From contig NZ_BBIT01000009.1 in assembly GCF_000730625.1 (NCBI RefSeq), positions 310,001 to 374,000 on the forward strand: a stretch of 64,000 bases of DNA. The letters are read 5' to 3'. The notes under the pieces are model-generated. The model had not been told where the DNA came from. It made no database searches and saw only the letters and a program-made list of their open reading frames with translations. Positions 1 to 8,781 of this stretch are shown in pieces (position 1 is the first letter of the stretch; every line of letters begins with the position of its first letter). Origin of the DNA: Pseudomonas oryzihabitans NBRC 102199 (GTDB lineage Bacteria; Pseudomonadota; Gammaproteobacteria; Pseudomonadales; Pseudomonadaceae). The position numbers and the translations under genes were made by a program.

Positions 1-2031
1 GGCTATGACGTCGACATCCCCTGGCGCGACCTGCCGCAACATCAGCGTGACTGGATCCTCTTCACCGAGGAGCAGCCCACCGTCCCGGTCTATGCCGGCC
101 TCACCCCCGAGCAGACCCGCGCCGCGCTCAAGCGCAAGGCCGAGCCCAGCTACCAGGGCACCTATACCGGTGCACGGCGCCATGTGCTGCACACCTTCGC
201 CAATTCCCAGAGTGCCAAGATGAAGCAGCGCGCGGCGCGCTTCATGATCGGCCAGACCTGCCCGCTGTGCCATGGCAAGCGGCTGACCCGGGCGGCGCTC
301 TCGGTGACCTTTGCCGGCCTGGACATCGGCGAGCTGTCGCGGCTGCCGCTGGACGAACTCACCGTGCTGCTGCGCCGGGTCGCGGCCGGCGATTTCGACG
401 AGGCCAAGGACGCCCGCGTGCTGGACGCCCAGACCGGCAAGCAGGATCGCGCCCGGCGCAAGGCCGCCGGTGGCAGCGACCACGCCGGCGCGCCGGACGT
501 GCGCCGCACCCCCGATCTGTCCCCGGAAAAACGCCTCGCCGCCCAGCGCATGGCCAGCGAATTGCTGGAACGGCTGCAGACCCTGACCCGCCTCGGCCTC
601 GGCTACCTGGCACTGGAGCGCAGCACCACCACCCTCTCTTCCGGCGAGTTGCAGCGGCTGCGCCTGGCGACCCAGCTGGTGTCCCAGCTGTTCGGCGTGG
701 TCTATGTGCTGGACGAACCCTCTGCCGGTCTGCATCCGGCCGATGGCGAATCCCTCCTGGAAGCCCTCGACGGCCTCAAGGCCCAGGGCAATTCGCTGTT
801 CGTGGTGGAGCACGACCTGGCCACCATGAAGCGCGCCGACTGGCTGGTGGATGTCGGTCCCGCGGCCGGCGAAGGCGGTGGCCGGGTGCTCTACAGCGGT
901 CCGCCCGCCGGCCTGGCCGACATCGAGGAATCGGTGACGGCGCGCTATCTGTTCGCCGCGCCGCAACGCGAGACCCGGCCTCCGCGCGAGCCCCAGGGCT
1001 GGCTGCGGCTGGCCGGGGTCACCCGCAACAACCTGCAGGGGCTGGACGCCGCCTTTCCGCTGGGCTGCCTGACCGCGGTGACCGGTGTCTCCGGTTCGGG
1101 CAAATCCAGCCTGGTCAGCCAGGCGCTGCTGGAACTGGTGGGCGCCGAGCTGGGCCAGCGCGCCGCCGAGGACAGTGACGAGGCAACGGAGCTGGACGCC
1201 GATGCCCTGCCCGCCACCACCGGCCAGGTGGTCGACGGCCTCGGCGGCATCCGCCGGCTGGTGCCGGTGGATCAGAAGCCCATCGGCCGCACCCCGCGCT
1301 CCAACCTGGCCACCTACACCGGCCTGTTCGACGGGGTGCGCAAGCTGTTCGCCGCCACCCCCGAGGCCCGGGAAAGAGGCTTCGACGCCGGACGCTTCTC
1401 CTTCAACGTCGCCAAGGGCCGCTGCCCGACCTGCGAAGGCGAAGGCTTCGTCAGCGTCGAGCTGCTGTTCATGCCCAGCGTCTATGCCGCCTGCCCCACC
1501 TGCCAGGGCGCGCGCTACAACCCCGAAACACTGGAGGTGCGCTGGCAGGGCAAGACCATCGCCGAGGTGCTCGGTCTGACGGTGGACGAGGCCCTGGCCT
1601 TCTTCGCCGAGGAAGCCACGGTGGTGCGGGCGCTGCGGGTGCTGGCCGATATCGGCCTGGGCTACCTGCGCCTGGGCCAGCCGGCCACCGAACTTTCCGG
1701 CGGCGAGGCCCAGCGCATCAAGCTGGCCACCGAGTTGCAGCGCACCAGCCGTGGCACCACCCTCTATGTGCTGGACGAACCCACCACCGGCCTGCACCCG
1801 GCCGACGTGGAGCGCCTGATGCGCCAGCTGCACGGCCTGGTCGACGAAGGCAATACAGTGGTGCTGGTGGAGCACAATCTGCAGGTGGTGGCCGGCAGCG
1901 ACTGGCTGATCGACATCGGCCCCGGCGCCGGCACGGCCGGCGGCCGCATCGTCGCCTGCGGCACGCCCCGCGCGGTGGCGGACGATCCCGCCAGCCCCAC
2001 GGCGCCCTATCTGCGCCCCCTGTTCGACTAG
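1..2031 (+). CDS. UvrA-like excinuclease ABC ATPase, class II type (5' end missing)
   Basis: The frame is open from the first base, so the gene begins upstream and only the last 676 codons are present. It keeps a zinc-finger half CPLCHG near codon 87, an ABC signature [10 protein letters not shown] near codon 213 with Walker [14 protein letters not shown], a second Walker [11 protein letters not shown] near codon 362, a CPTCEGEGF...[10 protein letters not shown] zinc module near codons 475-500, and the second signature [11 protein letters not shown] with Walker [14 protein letters not shown] near codons 566-600. This duplicated ABC layout defines UvrA, the damage-sensing subunit of nucleotide excision repair. 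The first Walker A lies off the window. The compact zinc region looks like the shorter UvrA2-type paralogues of roughly 840 residues rather than the main 940-residue UvrA (inference). Its stop overlaps the stop of the convergent MFS gene. Confidence 0.88.
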   Translation, partial: GYDVDIPWRDLPQHQRDWILFTEEQPTVPVYAGLTPEQTRAALKRKAEPSYQGTYTGARRHVLHTFANSQSAKMKQRAARFMIGQTCPLCHGKRLTRAALSVTFAGLDIGELSRLPLDELTVLLRRVAAGDFDEAKDARVLDAQTGKQDRARRKAAGGSDHAGAPDVRRTPDLSPEKRLAAQRMASELLERLQTLTRLGLGYLALERSTTTLSSGELQRLRLATQLVSQLFGVVYVLDEPSAGLHPADGESLLEALDGLKAQGNSLFVVEHDLATMKRADWLVDVGPAAGEGGGRVLYSGPPAGLADIEESVTARYLFAAPQRETRPPREPQGWLRLAGVTRNNLQGLDAAFPLGCLTAVTGVSGSGKSSLVSQALLELVGAELGQRAAEDSDEATELDADALPATTGQVVDGLGGIRRLVPVDQKPIGRTPRSNLATYTGLFDGVRKLFAATPEARERGFDAGRFSFNVAKGRCPTCEGEGFVSVELLFMPSVYAACPTCQGARYNPETLEVRWQGKTIAEVLGLTVDEALAFFAEEATVVRALRVLADIGLGYLRLGQPATELSGGEAQRIKLATELQRTSRGTTLYVLDEPTTGLHPADVERLMRQLHGLVDEGNTVVLVEHNLQVVAGSDWLIDIGPGAGTAGGRIVACGTPRAVADDPASPTAPYLRPLFD

Positions 2032-3218
2032 CTGGCCAGCGGTGCCAGGCTGCGGCGGCAGGCCGCCAGCACCAGCAGGGAAGCCACCGCCGCCAGGGCA
2101 CCGAACTGGAAGGTGGCGGCGGAGCCGAGGAAGTGCCAGAGCGCGCCGGCGATGCTGCTGGCCAGCAACAGGGCGATGCCGCTGACCAGGTTGAACAGGC
2201 CGAAGGCGGTGCCGCGCAATTCGGCCGGGGCGGTGCGGGCGACCATGGCGGCGAGCAGCCCCTGGGTCATGCCCATGTGCAGGCCCCAGAGCACGACGCC
2301 CAGCGCCAGACCGGTCCAGCCGCTGCTGAAGGCCAAGGCCAGGTCCGCCAGGATCAGCAGCATCAGCCCCCAGGCCAGCAGCGCGCGGTGGCTGACCCGG
2401 TCGGATAGCGCCCCAAGCGGATAGGCCGACAGCGAGAACACCAGGTGCATGCCCACCATCACCAGCGGCACCAGCGCCAGGGGTACGCCCACCTGCTCGG
2501 CCTTGAGCACCAGGAAGGCTTCGCTGAAACGCGCCAGGGTGAAGACGCCGCCGAGCAGCGCCACCTGCCAGAAGGCCGCCGACAGCTTGCGCAGCTGGCT
2601 GCGGGTCAGCGGATTGGTGCGCGCCTGGACGATGGCCGCCTTGGGTTCGTCCAGGCCGAAAACCAGCAGGGCCACGGCGATGAAGGCCGGGATCACCGCC
2701 ACCCAGAACACCGCGCGGAAATCGTTGGCCCAGAGCAGCATCAGCCCCACCGCCAGCAGCGGGCCGAGAAAGGCGCCGAAGGTGTCCAGCGACTGGCGCA
2801 GGCCATAGGCGGCGCCACGGATCTCCGGCGGCGTCACGTCGGCCACCAGGGCGTCGCGCGGCGCGCCGCGGATGCCCTTGCCGATGCGATCCATGAAGCG
2901 CGCGCCGAATACCAGGCCGGCCCCGCTGGCCAGGGCGAACAGTGGCTTGCTCAGGGCGCCCAGGCCATAGCCCAGCACCGCCAGGCCCTTGCGCTTGCCC
3001 AGGTAGTCGCTGAGTACGCCGGAAAAGATCTTGGTGTTGAGCGCGGTCGCCTCGGCCACCCCTTCGAGAATGCCGATATAGAGCACACTCAGGCCCAAGC
3101 CGGTGGCCAGGAACAGCGGCAGCAGGCTGTGGATCATCTCCGAAGAGATGTCCATGAACAGGCTCACTCCACCCAGAATCCAGACCCCTCGGGGTATCCG
3201 TCGCCAGCTCGCCGTCAT
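2028..3218 (-). CDS. MFS transporter
   Basis: A 396-residue protein with about 12 hydrophobic segments typical of major facilitator carriers. The loop 2-3 motif reads GVLSDYLGKRKGLAVLG, and RFMDRIGKGIRGAPRDALVAD follows transmembrane segment 4, a pattern of a common proteobacterial MFS_1 subgroup. The substrate cannot be told. The ATG at 3218 is preferred over an in-frame start 11 codons upstream because an AGGGG Shine-Dalgarno lies just before it and the protein then begins MTASWRRIPRGVW. It converges on the UvrA-like gene, the two stop codons overlapping by a few bases, and diverges from cobF across about 145 bp. Confidence 0.85.
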   Translation of the reverse strand: MTASWRRIPRGVWILGGVSLFMDISSEMIHSLLPLFLATGLGLSVLYIGILEGVAEATALNTKIFSGVLSDYLGKRKGLAVLGYGLGALSKPLFALASGAGLVFGARFMDRIGKGIRGAPRDALVADVTPPEIRGAAYGLRQSLDTFGAFLGPLLAVGLMLLWANDFRAVFWVAVIPAFIAVALLVFGLDEPKAAIVQARTNPLTRSQLRKLSAAFWQVALLGGVFTLARFSEAFLVLKAEQVGVPLALVPLVMVGMHLVFSLSAYPLGALSDRVSHRALLAWGLMLLILADLALAFSSGWTGLALGVVLWGLHMGMTQGLLAAMVARTAPAELRGTAFGLFNLVSGIALLLASSIAGALWHFLGSAATFQFGALAAVASLLVLAACRRSLAPLAS

Positions 3219-3364
3219 CGTCACGCCCCTGTCCCCCTCGATCCCGTCCATCCCTGCCTGGCGGCAGGCAAACCGGTCGAAACTAGCATGACGATTGCCT
3301 GAGGCTCTACGGAAGTGACATCCCCCGTTACACTGGGCGCCGCTCCTTTCCTCGAGGCCACCCC

Positions 3365-4126
3365 ATGAAAACCCTGCTGGTCATCGGCATCGGCGCCGGC
3401 GACCCCGACTACCTCACCCTCCAGGCCATCGCCGCCCTCAATCGCGCCAGTACCTTCTTCCTGTTCGACAAGGGCACGGAAAAGGACAGCCTGATCCACC
3501 TGCGCGAAACCATCTGCGCCCGCCACATCCGCCAGGCGGACTATCGCTTCGTCACCGCGCCCATCCCCGAGCGTCGCCGCGAAGGCGACTACCGCCAGGC
3601 GGTGGACGACCTCAACGCCGCCAAGCAAGCGCTGATGGTGGAGATGATCGAGCAGGAACTGGCGGACGACGAATGCGGCGCCTTCCTGGTCTGGGGCGAT
3701 CCGGCGCTGTACGACAGCACCCTGCGCATCCTGGCGGCGATCCGGCGCGAAGGTCGGCTGGACTTCGAATACGAGGTGATCCCCGGCATCTCCAGCGTCC
3801 AGGCCCTGGCCGCGCGCCACCGGGTGCCGCTCAATCGCATCGGCCAGGCCCTGGAGATCACCCCCGGTCGGCGCCTGGAGCGCTTCCCCGCGCACCTGGA
3901 CAGCCTGGTGGTGATGCTCGATTCCCACGAAGCCTATCGCCGCCTGGACGAACCCGGCCTGTATATCTACTGGGGTGCCTACGTGGGCACGGCGGACGAG
4001 ATCCTTATCGCCGGTCCGCTGCAGGAGGTGGCCGAGGAGATCCACCGGGTGCGCAGCGCCGCGCGTGAAGAGCACGGCTGGATCATGGACACCTATCTGC
4101 TCTGTCGGGGGCCGGCGGACGCCTGA
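3365..4126 (+). CDS. cobF: Precorrin-6A synthase (deacetylating), CobF
   Basis: A 253-residue tetrapyrrole methylase. It opens with the glycine-rich SAM-binding strand LVIGIGAGDPDYLTLQA, has the central WGDPALYDSTLRIL segment, and PGISSVQALAARH in the second lobe. CobF methylates C-1 of precorrin-5 and releases the C-20 acetyl group as acetate in aerobic cobalamin synthesis. The family call rests on the N-terminal pattern and on length (CobF proteins are about 250-260 residues). It stands alone here: no other cob gene is visible on either side. It starts at the ATG at 3365, and its last 34 bp overlap the convergent acetyltransferase gene. Confidence 0.88.
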   Translation: MKTLLVIGIGAGDPDYLTLQAIAALNRASTFFLFDKGTEKDSLIHLRETICARHIRQADYRFVTAPIPERRREGDYRQAVDDLNAAKQALMVEMIEQELADDECGAFLVWGDPALYDSTLRILAAIRREGRLDFEYEVIPGISSVQALAARHRVPLNRIGQALEITPGRRLERFPAHLDSLVVMLDSHEAYRRLDEPGLYIYWGAYVGTADEILIAGPLQEVAEEIHRVRSAAREEHGWIMDTYLLCRGPADA

Positions 4127-4638
4127 GGGCTGTCCAGGCGTCGATCCAGGTGAAGGGTCTGCCAGGGCAAGGCCGTCTCCCGCGCGACGACCTGAAAGCC
4201 CTGGTCGAGCCAGAAGGCTTCGGCCCCGGGCAGAAAGGGATGGGTGTGCAGGTAGAGGCGCTCGACCGCGTCGCGCCGCGCCTGGGCCAGCAGCGCCCCG
4301 AACAGCCGTCGCGCCAGGCCCTGGCGCCGCTGCCGGGGCACCACGAACAGCCGTACCACTTCGACCACCCTTTCACCGGGATAGGCCAGCTGGGGAAAAC
4401 GTCGGTCGTAGGGTCGATAGGCGACGCTGCCGATCGCCTCTCCGGCGGCGCCCCGGGCGAGCAGCAGGCAGCCACGATCCGCACCATAGTGGTCGGCGAA
4501 GCGCTGTAGATCCTGGGGTACGGCATTCGCCTCGACCCGGCTACCGAACAGCTCGCGATAGCTCGCCAGCAGAAAACCCAGCGTCTCGTCATCCGCCACG
4601 GTGAGCCGTTCGAGGGTGATGGGTGGCGCTTCGCTCAT
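4093..4638 (-). CDS. GNAT family N-acetyltransferase
   Basis: A 181-residue protein with the GNAT fold: FVVPRQRRQGLARRLFGALL is the acetyl-CoA pyrophosphate-binding loop (R-x-x-G-x-A), preceded by the strand VVEVVRLFVV and followed by ERLYLHTHPFLPGAEAFW. The acceptor substrate is unknown. I chose the ATG at 4638 (MSEAPPITLERL) because GGAGAG precedes it and upstream codons do not look like protein. Its C-terminus overlaps the end of cobF on the other strand by 34 bp, an unusually deep convergent overlap. It is divergent from the DUF2946 gene. Confidence 0.8.
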   Translation of the reverse strand: MSEAPPITLERLTVADDETLGFLLASYRELFGSRVEANAVPQDLQRFADHYGADRGCLLLARGAAGEAIGSVAYRPYDRRFPQLAYPGERVVEVVRLFVVPRQRRQGLARRLFGALLAQARRDAVERLYLHTHPFLPGAEAFWLDQGFQVVARETALPWQTLHLDRRLDSPQASAGPRQSR

Positions 4639-4741
4639 GGTTCTGTTCGTCTCTCCAGCAGCGGCAGGGGCGCGACATTTCGGCGCAGGTTCGCGCCGGC
4701 CGGGCTGTGCGTGGCCCGCGACGATGATACAGTTCCCCGCC

Positions 4742-5149
4742 ATGATAACCGTCCGTTCCCCGCGCGCTTCGCTCGCCTGGATGCTGCTCGCCTGCATCCT
4801 GCTGAACGGACTCGTCTGCGCCCTGGGCCATGGCCAGATGCTGGCGCGACTTACCTTGCCGGTCTCGCCTCCGCTGGCCCAGGGGCACGAGCATCACCAC
4901 GGCCTGCACGCCCAGACCGCCCAGGACGACATGGCCGGCATGCATGCGGGCCTGCCGGGCGGCAGCGTGACCACCCTTTCCCCCACGGGTGACTGCGTCT
5001 TCGCCGCCACCCTGTTCCTCGCCACGCTGGCCGCCGTCGTGCTGCAGTGGCTGCTGCGTCCCGGCGATCCTCATCGTCCTCGCTATCAGAGCGCCCTGCC
5101 GCCGCCACCGCGCGCACGGCGCTCCACGCTGCATCCCCAGGCGCCCTGA
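4742..5149 (+). CDS. DUF2946-like small membrane protein
   Basis: A 135-residue protein with an N-terminal hydrophobic segment (SLAWMLLACILLNGLVCALG), the HGQM motif seen in Pseudomonas DUF2946 proteins, a His/Met-rich stretch (HEHHHGLHAQ, DDMAGMHAG) and a second hydrophobic segment starting CVFAATLFLATLAA. DUF2946 proteins are usually encoded beside copper or TonB/PepSY genes, and the next gene is a PepSY protein, so a metal-related role is likely (inference). No enzyme motif is visible. The ATG at 4742 is chosen because the protein then starts just before the hydrophobic segment; the ribosome site is weak. Confidence 0.7.
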   Translation: MITVRSPRASLAWMLLACILLNGLVCALGHGQMLARLTLPVSPPLAQGHEHHHGLHAQTAQDDMAGMHAGLPGGSVTTLSPTGDCVFAATLFLATLAAVVLQWLLRPGDPHRPRYQSALPPPPRARRSTLHPQAP

Positions 5150-5238
5150 CACCCCGGCGACGAAAGACGGCTGTCCTCCTTTCTCGTAATCCTGCGCGTG
5201 GCCCCTTGCTGGCCGCGCGTCGCTCCGTGGTGAACGCT

Positions 5239-6603
5239 ATGACTTCGCACCTCTCCGCTCCGGCCGCCAAGACGCCGGGGCCGCTGCTGCAGCTGTTGGC
5301 GCGGCTGCATTTCCTCATCGGCCTGTTCGTCGGTCCCTTCCTGCTGGTGGCCGCCGCCAGCGGCCTGATTTATGCTCTCACGCCGCAACTCGAGGCCCAC
5401 CTCTATGCCGAGGCTCTGCACACCCCCAGTCGCGGCAAGCCCTTGCCGCTGGCCGAACAGATCCATATCGCCCAGGCCGCGGTAGGCCCTACCCTGACCC
5501 TAGGCGCGGTGCGCCCCGCGCCGGCCGAGGGCGACACCACCCGGGTGATGTTCAACGATCCGACACTGGGCGAGTACACCCACCGGGCGCTGTTCATCGA
5601 TCCGGTCACCGGCGCCATCCGCGGCGATCTGGCGGTCTATGGCACCAGCGGCATCCTGCCGCTGCGCACCACCATCGACCAGTTCCACCGCAGCCTGCTG
5701 CTCGGCGAACCCGGCCGCCTCTACAGCGAACTGGCCGCCTCCTGGCTGTGGGTCGCGGCCCTCGGCGGCCTGACCCTGTGGCTGGTGCGCCGCCGCCAGC
5801 GCCGCCCGGCCCGCGGCCTGCACGCCAGCACCGGGGTCTGGCTGCTGGGTGGCCTGCTGTTCCTCTCCGCCACCGGCCTGACCTGGTCGCGCTTCGCCGG
5901 CGACAACATCGGCGTGCTGCGCGCCCACTACGGCTGGTCCACGCCGGGCGTGAAGACCGCCCTGGGCACCGCACCCGCGCCGGCCATGGTCCATGACGAG
6001 CACGCCGATCACCATGGCGCCATGCACATGGCCAAGGCACCGGCTCTGGATCCGGCCACCTTCGACGGGGTGCTGGCCAGCGCCCGCGCCGCCGGCATCG
6101 ACGCCGGCAAGCTGGAGATCCGTCCGGGGCGCAGCGCCGACAAGGCCTGGACGGTGAGCGAGATCGACCGCCGCTGGCCGACCCAGGTGGACGCCGTCGC
6201 CGTCGACCCGACCAGCTTCAAGGTGGTCGATCAGGTGCGTTTCGCCCAGTACTCGCTGCCGGCCAAGCTGACCCGCTGGGGCATCGATGCCCACATGGGC
6301 GTGCTGTTCGGCCTGGCCAACCAGCTGGTGCTGGCGGTCGTCGCCCTGGGCCTGCTGGTGATGACCGTCTGGGGCTATCTGCTCTGGTGGCGCCGTCGGC
6401 CCAGCCGCGATCCGGCACAACCCGGCCTGATCACCCTCTGGCGCCAGCTGCCGCCCCTGCCGCGTCTGCTGGTCCCGGCGACGGCCCTGCTGCTCGGCCT
6501 GTGCCTGCCGGTGCTGGGCGGCAGCCTGCTGCTGTTCCTGGTGGTGGACGCCCTGCTGGGCCTGCGCGGCCCGGCGCTACGCACGGAGGCCGGTTCGGCC
6601 TGA
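5239..6603 (+). CDS. PepSY-associated transmembrane protein with His/Met-rich loop
   Basis: A 454-residue inner-membrane protein of the PepSY_TM family. TM1 is LHFLIGLFVGPFLLVAAASG near residue 35, followed by a long periplasmic part, a TM pair near residues 170 and 200, and two C-terminal hydrophobic segments. These proteins sit beside TonB receptors or metal genes and are thought to assist ferric or metal reduction across the inner membrane; function here is inferred. The second periplasmic part carries HDEHADHHGAMHMAK, a plausible copper-binding stretch. The ATG at 5239 begins MTSHLSAPAAK; in-frame codons upstream to 5047 overlap the DUF2946 gene and look non-coding. Probably transcribed with the DUF2946 gene 89 bp upstream. 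Confidence 0.82.
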   Translation: MTSHLSAPAAKTPGPLLQLLARLHFLIGLFVGPFLLVAAASGLIYALTPQLEAHLYAEALHTPSRGKPLPLAEQIHIAQAAVGPTLTLGAVRPAPAEGDTTRVMFNDPTLGEYTHRALFIDPVTGAIRGDLAVYGTSGILPLRTTIDQFHRSLLLGEPGRLYSELAASWLWVAALGGLTLWLVRRRQRRPARGLHASTGVWLLGGLLFLSATGLTWSRFAGDNIGVLRAHYGWSTPGVKTALGTAPAPAMVHDEHADHHGAMHMAKAPALDPATFDGVLASARAAGIDAGKLEIRPGRSADKAWTVSEIDRRWPTQVDAVAVDPTSFKVVDQVRFAQYSLPAKLTRWGIDAHMGVLFGLANQLVLAVVALGLLVMTVWGYLLWWRRRPSRDPAQPGLITLWRQLPPLPRLLVPATALLLGLCLPVLGGSLLLFLVVDALLGLRGPALRTEAGSA

Positions 6604-6646
6604 GGTGGGGATGGGTGGTTGTTGGCCTTCGCCCTGACCTAGTCGG

Positions 6647-7133
6647 AGCGTGGAAAACCGCGCAGCGTTTTCCACCTGTGCCTACCTCGAACGCGTGGAC
6701 AAGGCTGCGCCCTTGTCCACCCTACCCGCACGTAGCCACCCGCCCACACCAAACCGTCCCATCTCCCGCCGGGAGAGGGCCGGGGTGAGGGCCTGCCCAA
6801 GTCGCAGTCATAGCGTGGAAAACCGCGCAGCGTTTTCCACCTGTGCCCACCCTGGACGCGTGGACAAGGCTGCGCCGTTGTCCGCCCTACCCGCACGTAG
6901 CCACCCGCCCACACCGAACCACCCCCCTCTCCCTCCGGGAGAGGGCTGGGGTGAGGGCCCGCCCCAAATCGCAGCCGTAGCGTGGAAAACCGCGCAGCGT
7001 TTTCCACCTGTGCCCACCCCGAACGCGTGGACAAGGCTGCGCCGTTGTCCACCCTACCCGCACGCCGCCTCCCGCTCGCACCAACCAGCCCTCTCCCTCC
7101 GGGAGAGGGCTGGGGTGAGGGCCCGCCCAACAC
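6647..7133. repeat. Tandem array of three ~166-bp palindrome-rich repeats
   Basis: Three direct copies begin at 6647, 6812 and 6979 (spacings 165 and 167 bp). Each copy contains an imperfect palindrome with arms GTGGAAAA/TTTTCCAC, then a second with arms GTGGACAA/TTGTCCAC around a GGCTGCGCC core, then a stretch ending in a CTCTCCC/GGGAGAG hairpin and GGGTGAGGG. It fills most of the 647-bp gap between the PepSY and AzoR-like genes. Open frames through it on both strands are repeat artefacts. It resembles REP/BIME-type extragenic palindromic clusters, not a CRISPR array. Confidence 0.85.
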
Positions 7134-7250
7134 CAGTCGTCACGCCAGGAACCGCCTCCCAGACCATCCATCGGCACACCCTATCCGACGCTGGCGCACC
7201 CCAGCGAGACGCTTATAGTTATCGCAATCCCCATCCTTCGAGGATCTGCC

Positions 7251-7859
7251 ATGCCCCATCTGTTGCACGTGATAGGTTCGCCCCGCCAGGATCGCTCCGC
7301 CTCGCTGGAAGTCGCCACTGCCTTCATCCAGGCCTGGCAGGGCAAACACCCCGATGCCGAGGTCGATACCCTCGACGTCTGGCAGTGCGACCTGCCGGAA
7401 TTCGACGGTCCCATCCTCGACGCCAAGTACGCCGGCATCCAGGGCGAGCCCCTCAGCGGCGAGCAGGAGCATGCCTGGAAGGTGGCCAAGGCACTGGCAC
7501 AGCGCTTCAAGGCCGCCGATGTACTGGTGTTCGGCGTGCCCTGCTGGAATTTCGGCATCCCCTACAAGCTCAAGCAGCTGTTCGACGTGGTCAGCCAGAA
7601 GGATCTGCTGTTCACCTTTGACGACCGCGGCCTCAACGGCCTGCTCGGCGGTCGCCAGGCGCTGGTGATCGCGGCCCGTGGTGCGGCCCTGGATCGCCAA
7701 GAGCACCAGGAGTCCTATCTGCGCACCTGGTGCGAGATGGTCGGCATCGACCGGATGCACACCGTGGTGGTCGAAAAGACCCTATTCGGGCCGGAAGTCG
7801 ACCAGGCGTCGCGCGACCAGGCCAAACAGGACGCCGTGGCCCTGGTGAGCAAACTCTGA
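7251..7859 (+). CDS. azoR: FMN-dependent NADH-azoreductase / flavodoxin-fold oxidoreductase
   Basis: A 202-residue protein of the Flavodoxin_2 (AzoR) family. GSPRQDRSAS near residue 10 is the FMN-phosphate loop, PCWNFGIPYKLKQLFD near residue 100 matches the conserved azoreductase P-x-(W/Y)-N-F-x-I-P motif, and LLGGRQALVIAARGA follows near residue 128. Family members use NADH and FMN to reduce quinones and azo compounds. The start follows GAGGATCTGCC. It stands alone between two repeat-bearing gaps, convergent with hutC. The assignment to AzoR rather than another quinone reductase is by motif only. Confidence 0.8.
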   Translation: MPHLLHVIGSPRQDRSASLEVATAFIQAWQGKHPDAEVDTLDVWQCDLPEFDGPILDAKYAGIQGEPLSGEQEHAWKVAKALAQRFKAADVLVFGVPCWNFGIPYKLKQLFDVVSQKDLLFTFDDRGLNGLLGGRQALVIAARGAALDRQEHQESYLRTWCEMVGIDRMHTVVVEKTLFGPEVDQASRDQAKQDAVALVSKL

Positions 7860-7878
7860 TCGCTGACTGCAGGGGCCA

Positions 7879-7969
7879 CCCTCACCCCACCCCTCTCCCC
7901 AAGGGAGAGGGGGCAGAGCGGCGCGGGCGAACAGTCGCGTAGGTTGGGTTGAGCACCGCGAAGCCCAAC
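7879..7969. repeat. Extragenic palindromic repeats between azoR-like gene and hutC
   Basis: Two short elements lie in the 131-bp convergent gap. The first has a perfect CCCTCTCCC/GGGAGAGGG hairpin (7891-7911) with a 3-base loop, the same module as in the array at 6647-7133. The second (7943-7969) is a GTTGGGTTGAGC...GAAGCCCAAC element, repeated at 24381-24407. They may end transcription from both sides, but no U-run follows. Confidence 0.7.
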
Positions 7970-7991
7970 ACCCCTCCCCGCGCCAGATCCC

Positions 7992-8705
7992 TCAGCGATG
8001 CCGGGTCGTCGAGCTCAGCTTGTACCTGTCGCCCGGATGCAGCAACCGCACATAGCTGACCAGGTGCTCGTCCGACCAAGTCCGGCGGATCATCGACAGG
8101 CAGGCCGCGCCCTCGGCGACGTCCAGCCAGCGTGCGGTCTGGGCGGTGGCCAGCACCGCCTCGACGATATGTTCCACATCGCTGATCGGACAGCTGGCCA
8201 CCAGCACCTCGTTGGGCGTCTGGCGGCTGAAGTCGCTTTCCAGGTAGTGCGGCACCCAGCGCGGATTGACGTAGCGATCCTCCAGCTGGATGGGCAGGCC
8301 GTTCTCGCGGTGCACCAGGATGCTGTGAAACACCTGGCTGCCGATCCGCAGGCCCAGACGCAGGGCCACCTCGTCGTCGGCGGCGATGGCCTCGCTGCGC
8401 AGCACCTCGTTGGAATAGACATGCCCTCGGGCGCGCACCTCGGCGGCGATGTTCATCACCTCGTGCAGCGAGGACTCGGCCTTGCGCTCGATGACGAAGG
8501 TCCCGAGTCCTGCCTGGCGCGTCAGGTAGCCCTGCTGCACCAGGCGGGTGATGGCCTTGTTGGCGGTCATGCGGCTGACCGCGAAATCCCGCGCCAGCTG
8601 CTCCTCGGTGGGGATCTGGTGATGCACCGGGTAGGCACCACCCTGGATGCGTTCGAGCAGGAAGTCCTCGATCACCTTGTAGCGCGGGGGTGTCGTGCTG
8701 CTCAC
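7992..8705 (-). CDS. hutC: Histidine utilisation repressor HutC (GntR family)
   Basis: A 237-residue GntR/HutC-type regulator. The N-terminal winged helix covers about residues 5-75 (IPTEEQLARDFAVSRMTANK, recognition helix; then GYLTRQAGLGTFV wing) and a UTRA effector domain fills the rest. HutC represses hut genes and is released by urocanate. It starts at GTG 8705 behind CTGGAG. It is the last gene of the leftward hut cluster, 76 bp after hutH, with a strong hairpin in the gap. The operator upstream of hutI fits autoregulation through the operon. Confidence 0.92.
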   Translation of the reverse strand: MSSTTPPRYKVIEDFLLERIQGGAYPVHHQIPTEEQLARDFAVSRMTANKAITRLVQQGYLTRQAGLGTFVIERKAESSLHEVMNIAAEVRARGHVYSNEVLRSEAIAADDEVALRLGLRIGSQVFHSILVHRENGLPIQLEDRYVNPRWVPHYLESDFSRQTPNEVLVASCPISDVEHIVEAVLATAQTARWLDVAEGAACLSMIRRTWSDEHLVSYVRLLHPGDRYKLSSTTRHR

Positions 8706-8744
8706 GCGAACTCCAGGCCGGAAAATGGAAAGCCGATGATAACG

Positions 8745-8775
8745 CGCGGTCCGGCGTTCTGGCTGCCGGACCGCG
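8745..8775 (-). other. Perfect 11-bp hairpin between hutH and hutC
   Basis: Arms CGCGGTCCGGC (8745-8755) and GCCGGACCGCG (8765-8775) enclose a 9-base loop. No U-run follows on either strand, so it is more likely an mRNA-stabilising or attenuating element between the enzyme genes and the repressor gene than a complete intrinsic terminator. Confidence 0.6.
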
Positions 8776-8781
8776 TCCGCC

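Noticed and set aside
3219-3364. Cobalamin riboswitch before cobF.
   Set aside because: The gap is too short and no conserved B12-box sequence was recognised.
6647-7133. CRISPR array.
   Set aside because: Repeats are about 166 bp, internally palindromic and contiguous, without short spacers or cas genes.
6639-7177. Several 60-160 codon frames across the first repeat array on both strands.
   Set aside because: They repeat the same peptide every 55 codons, following the DNA repeat, and lack ribosome sites.
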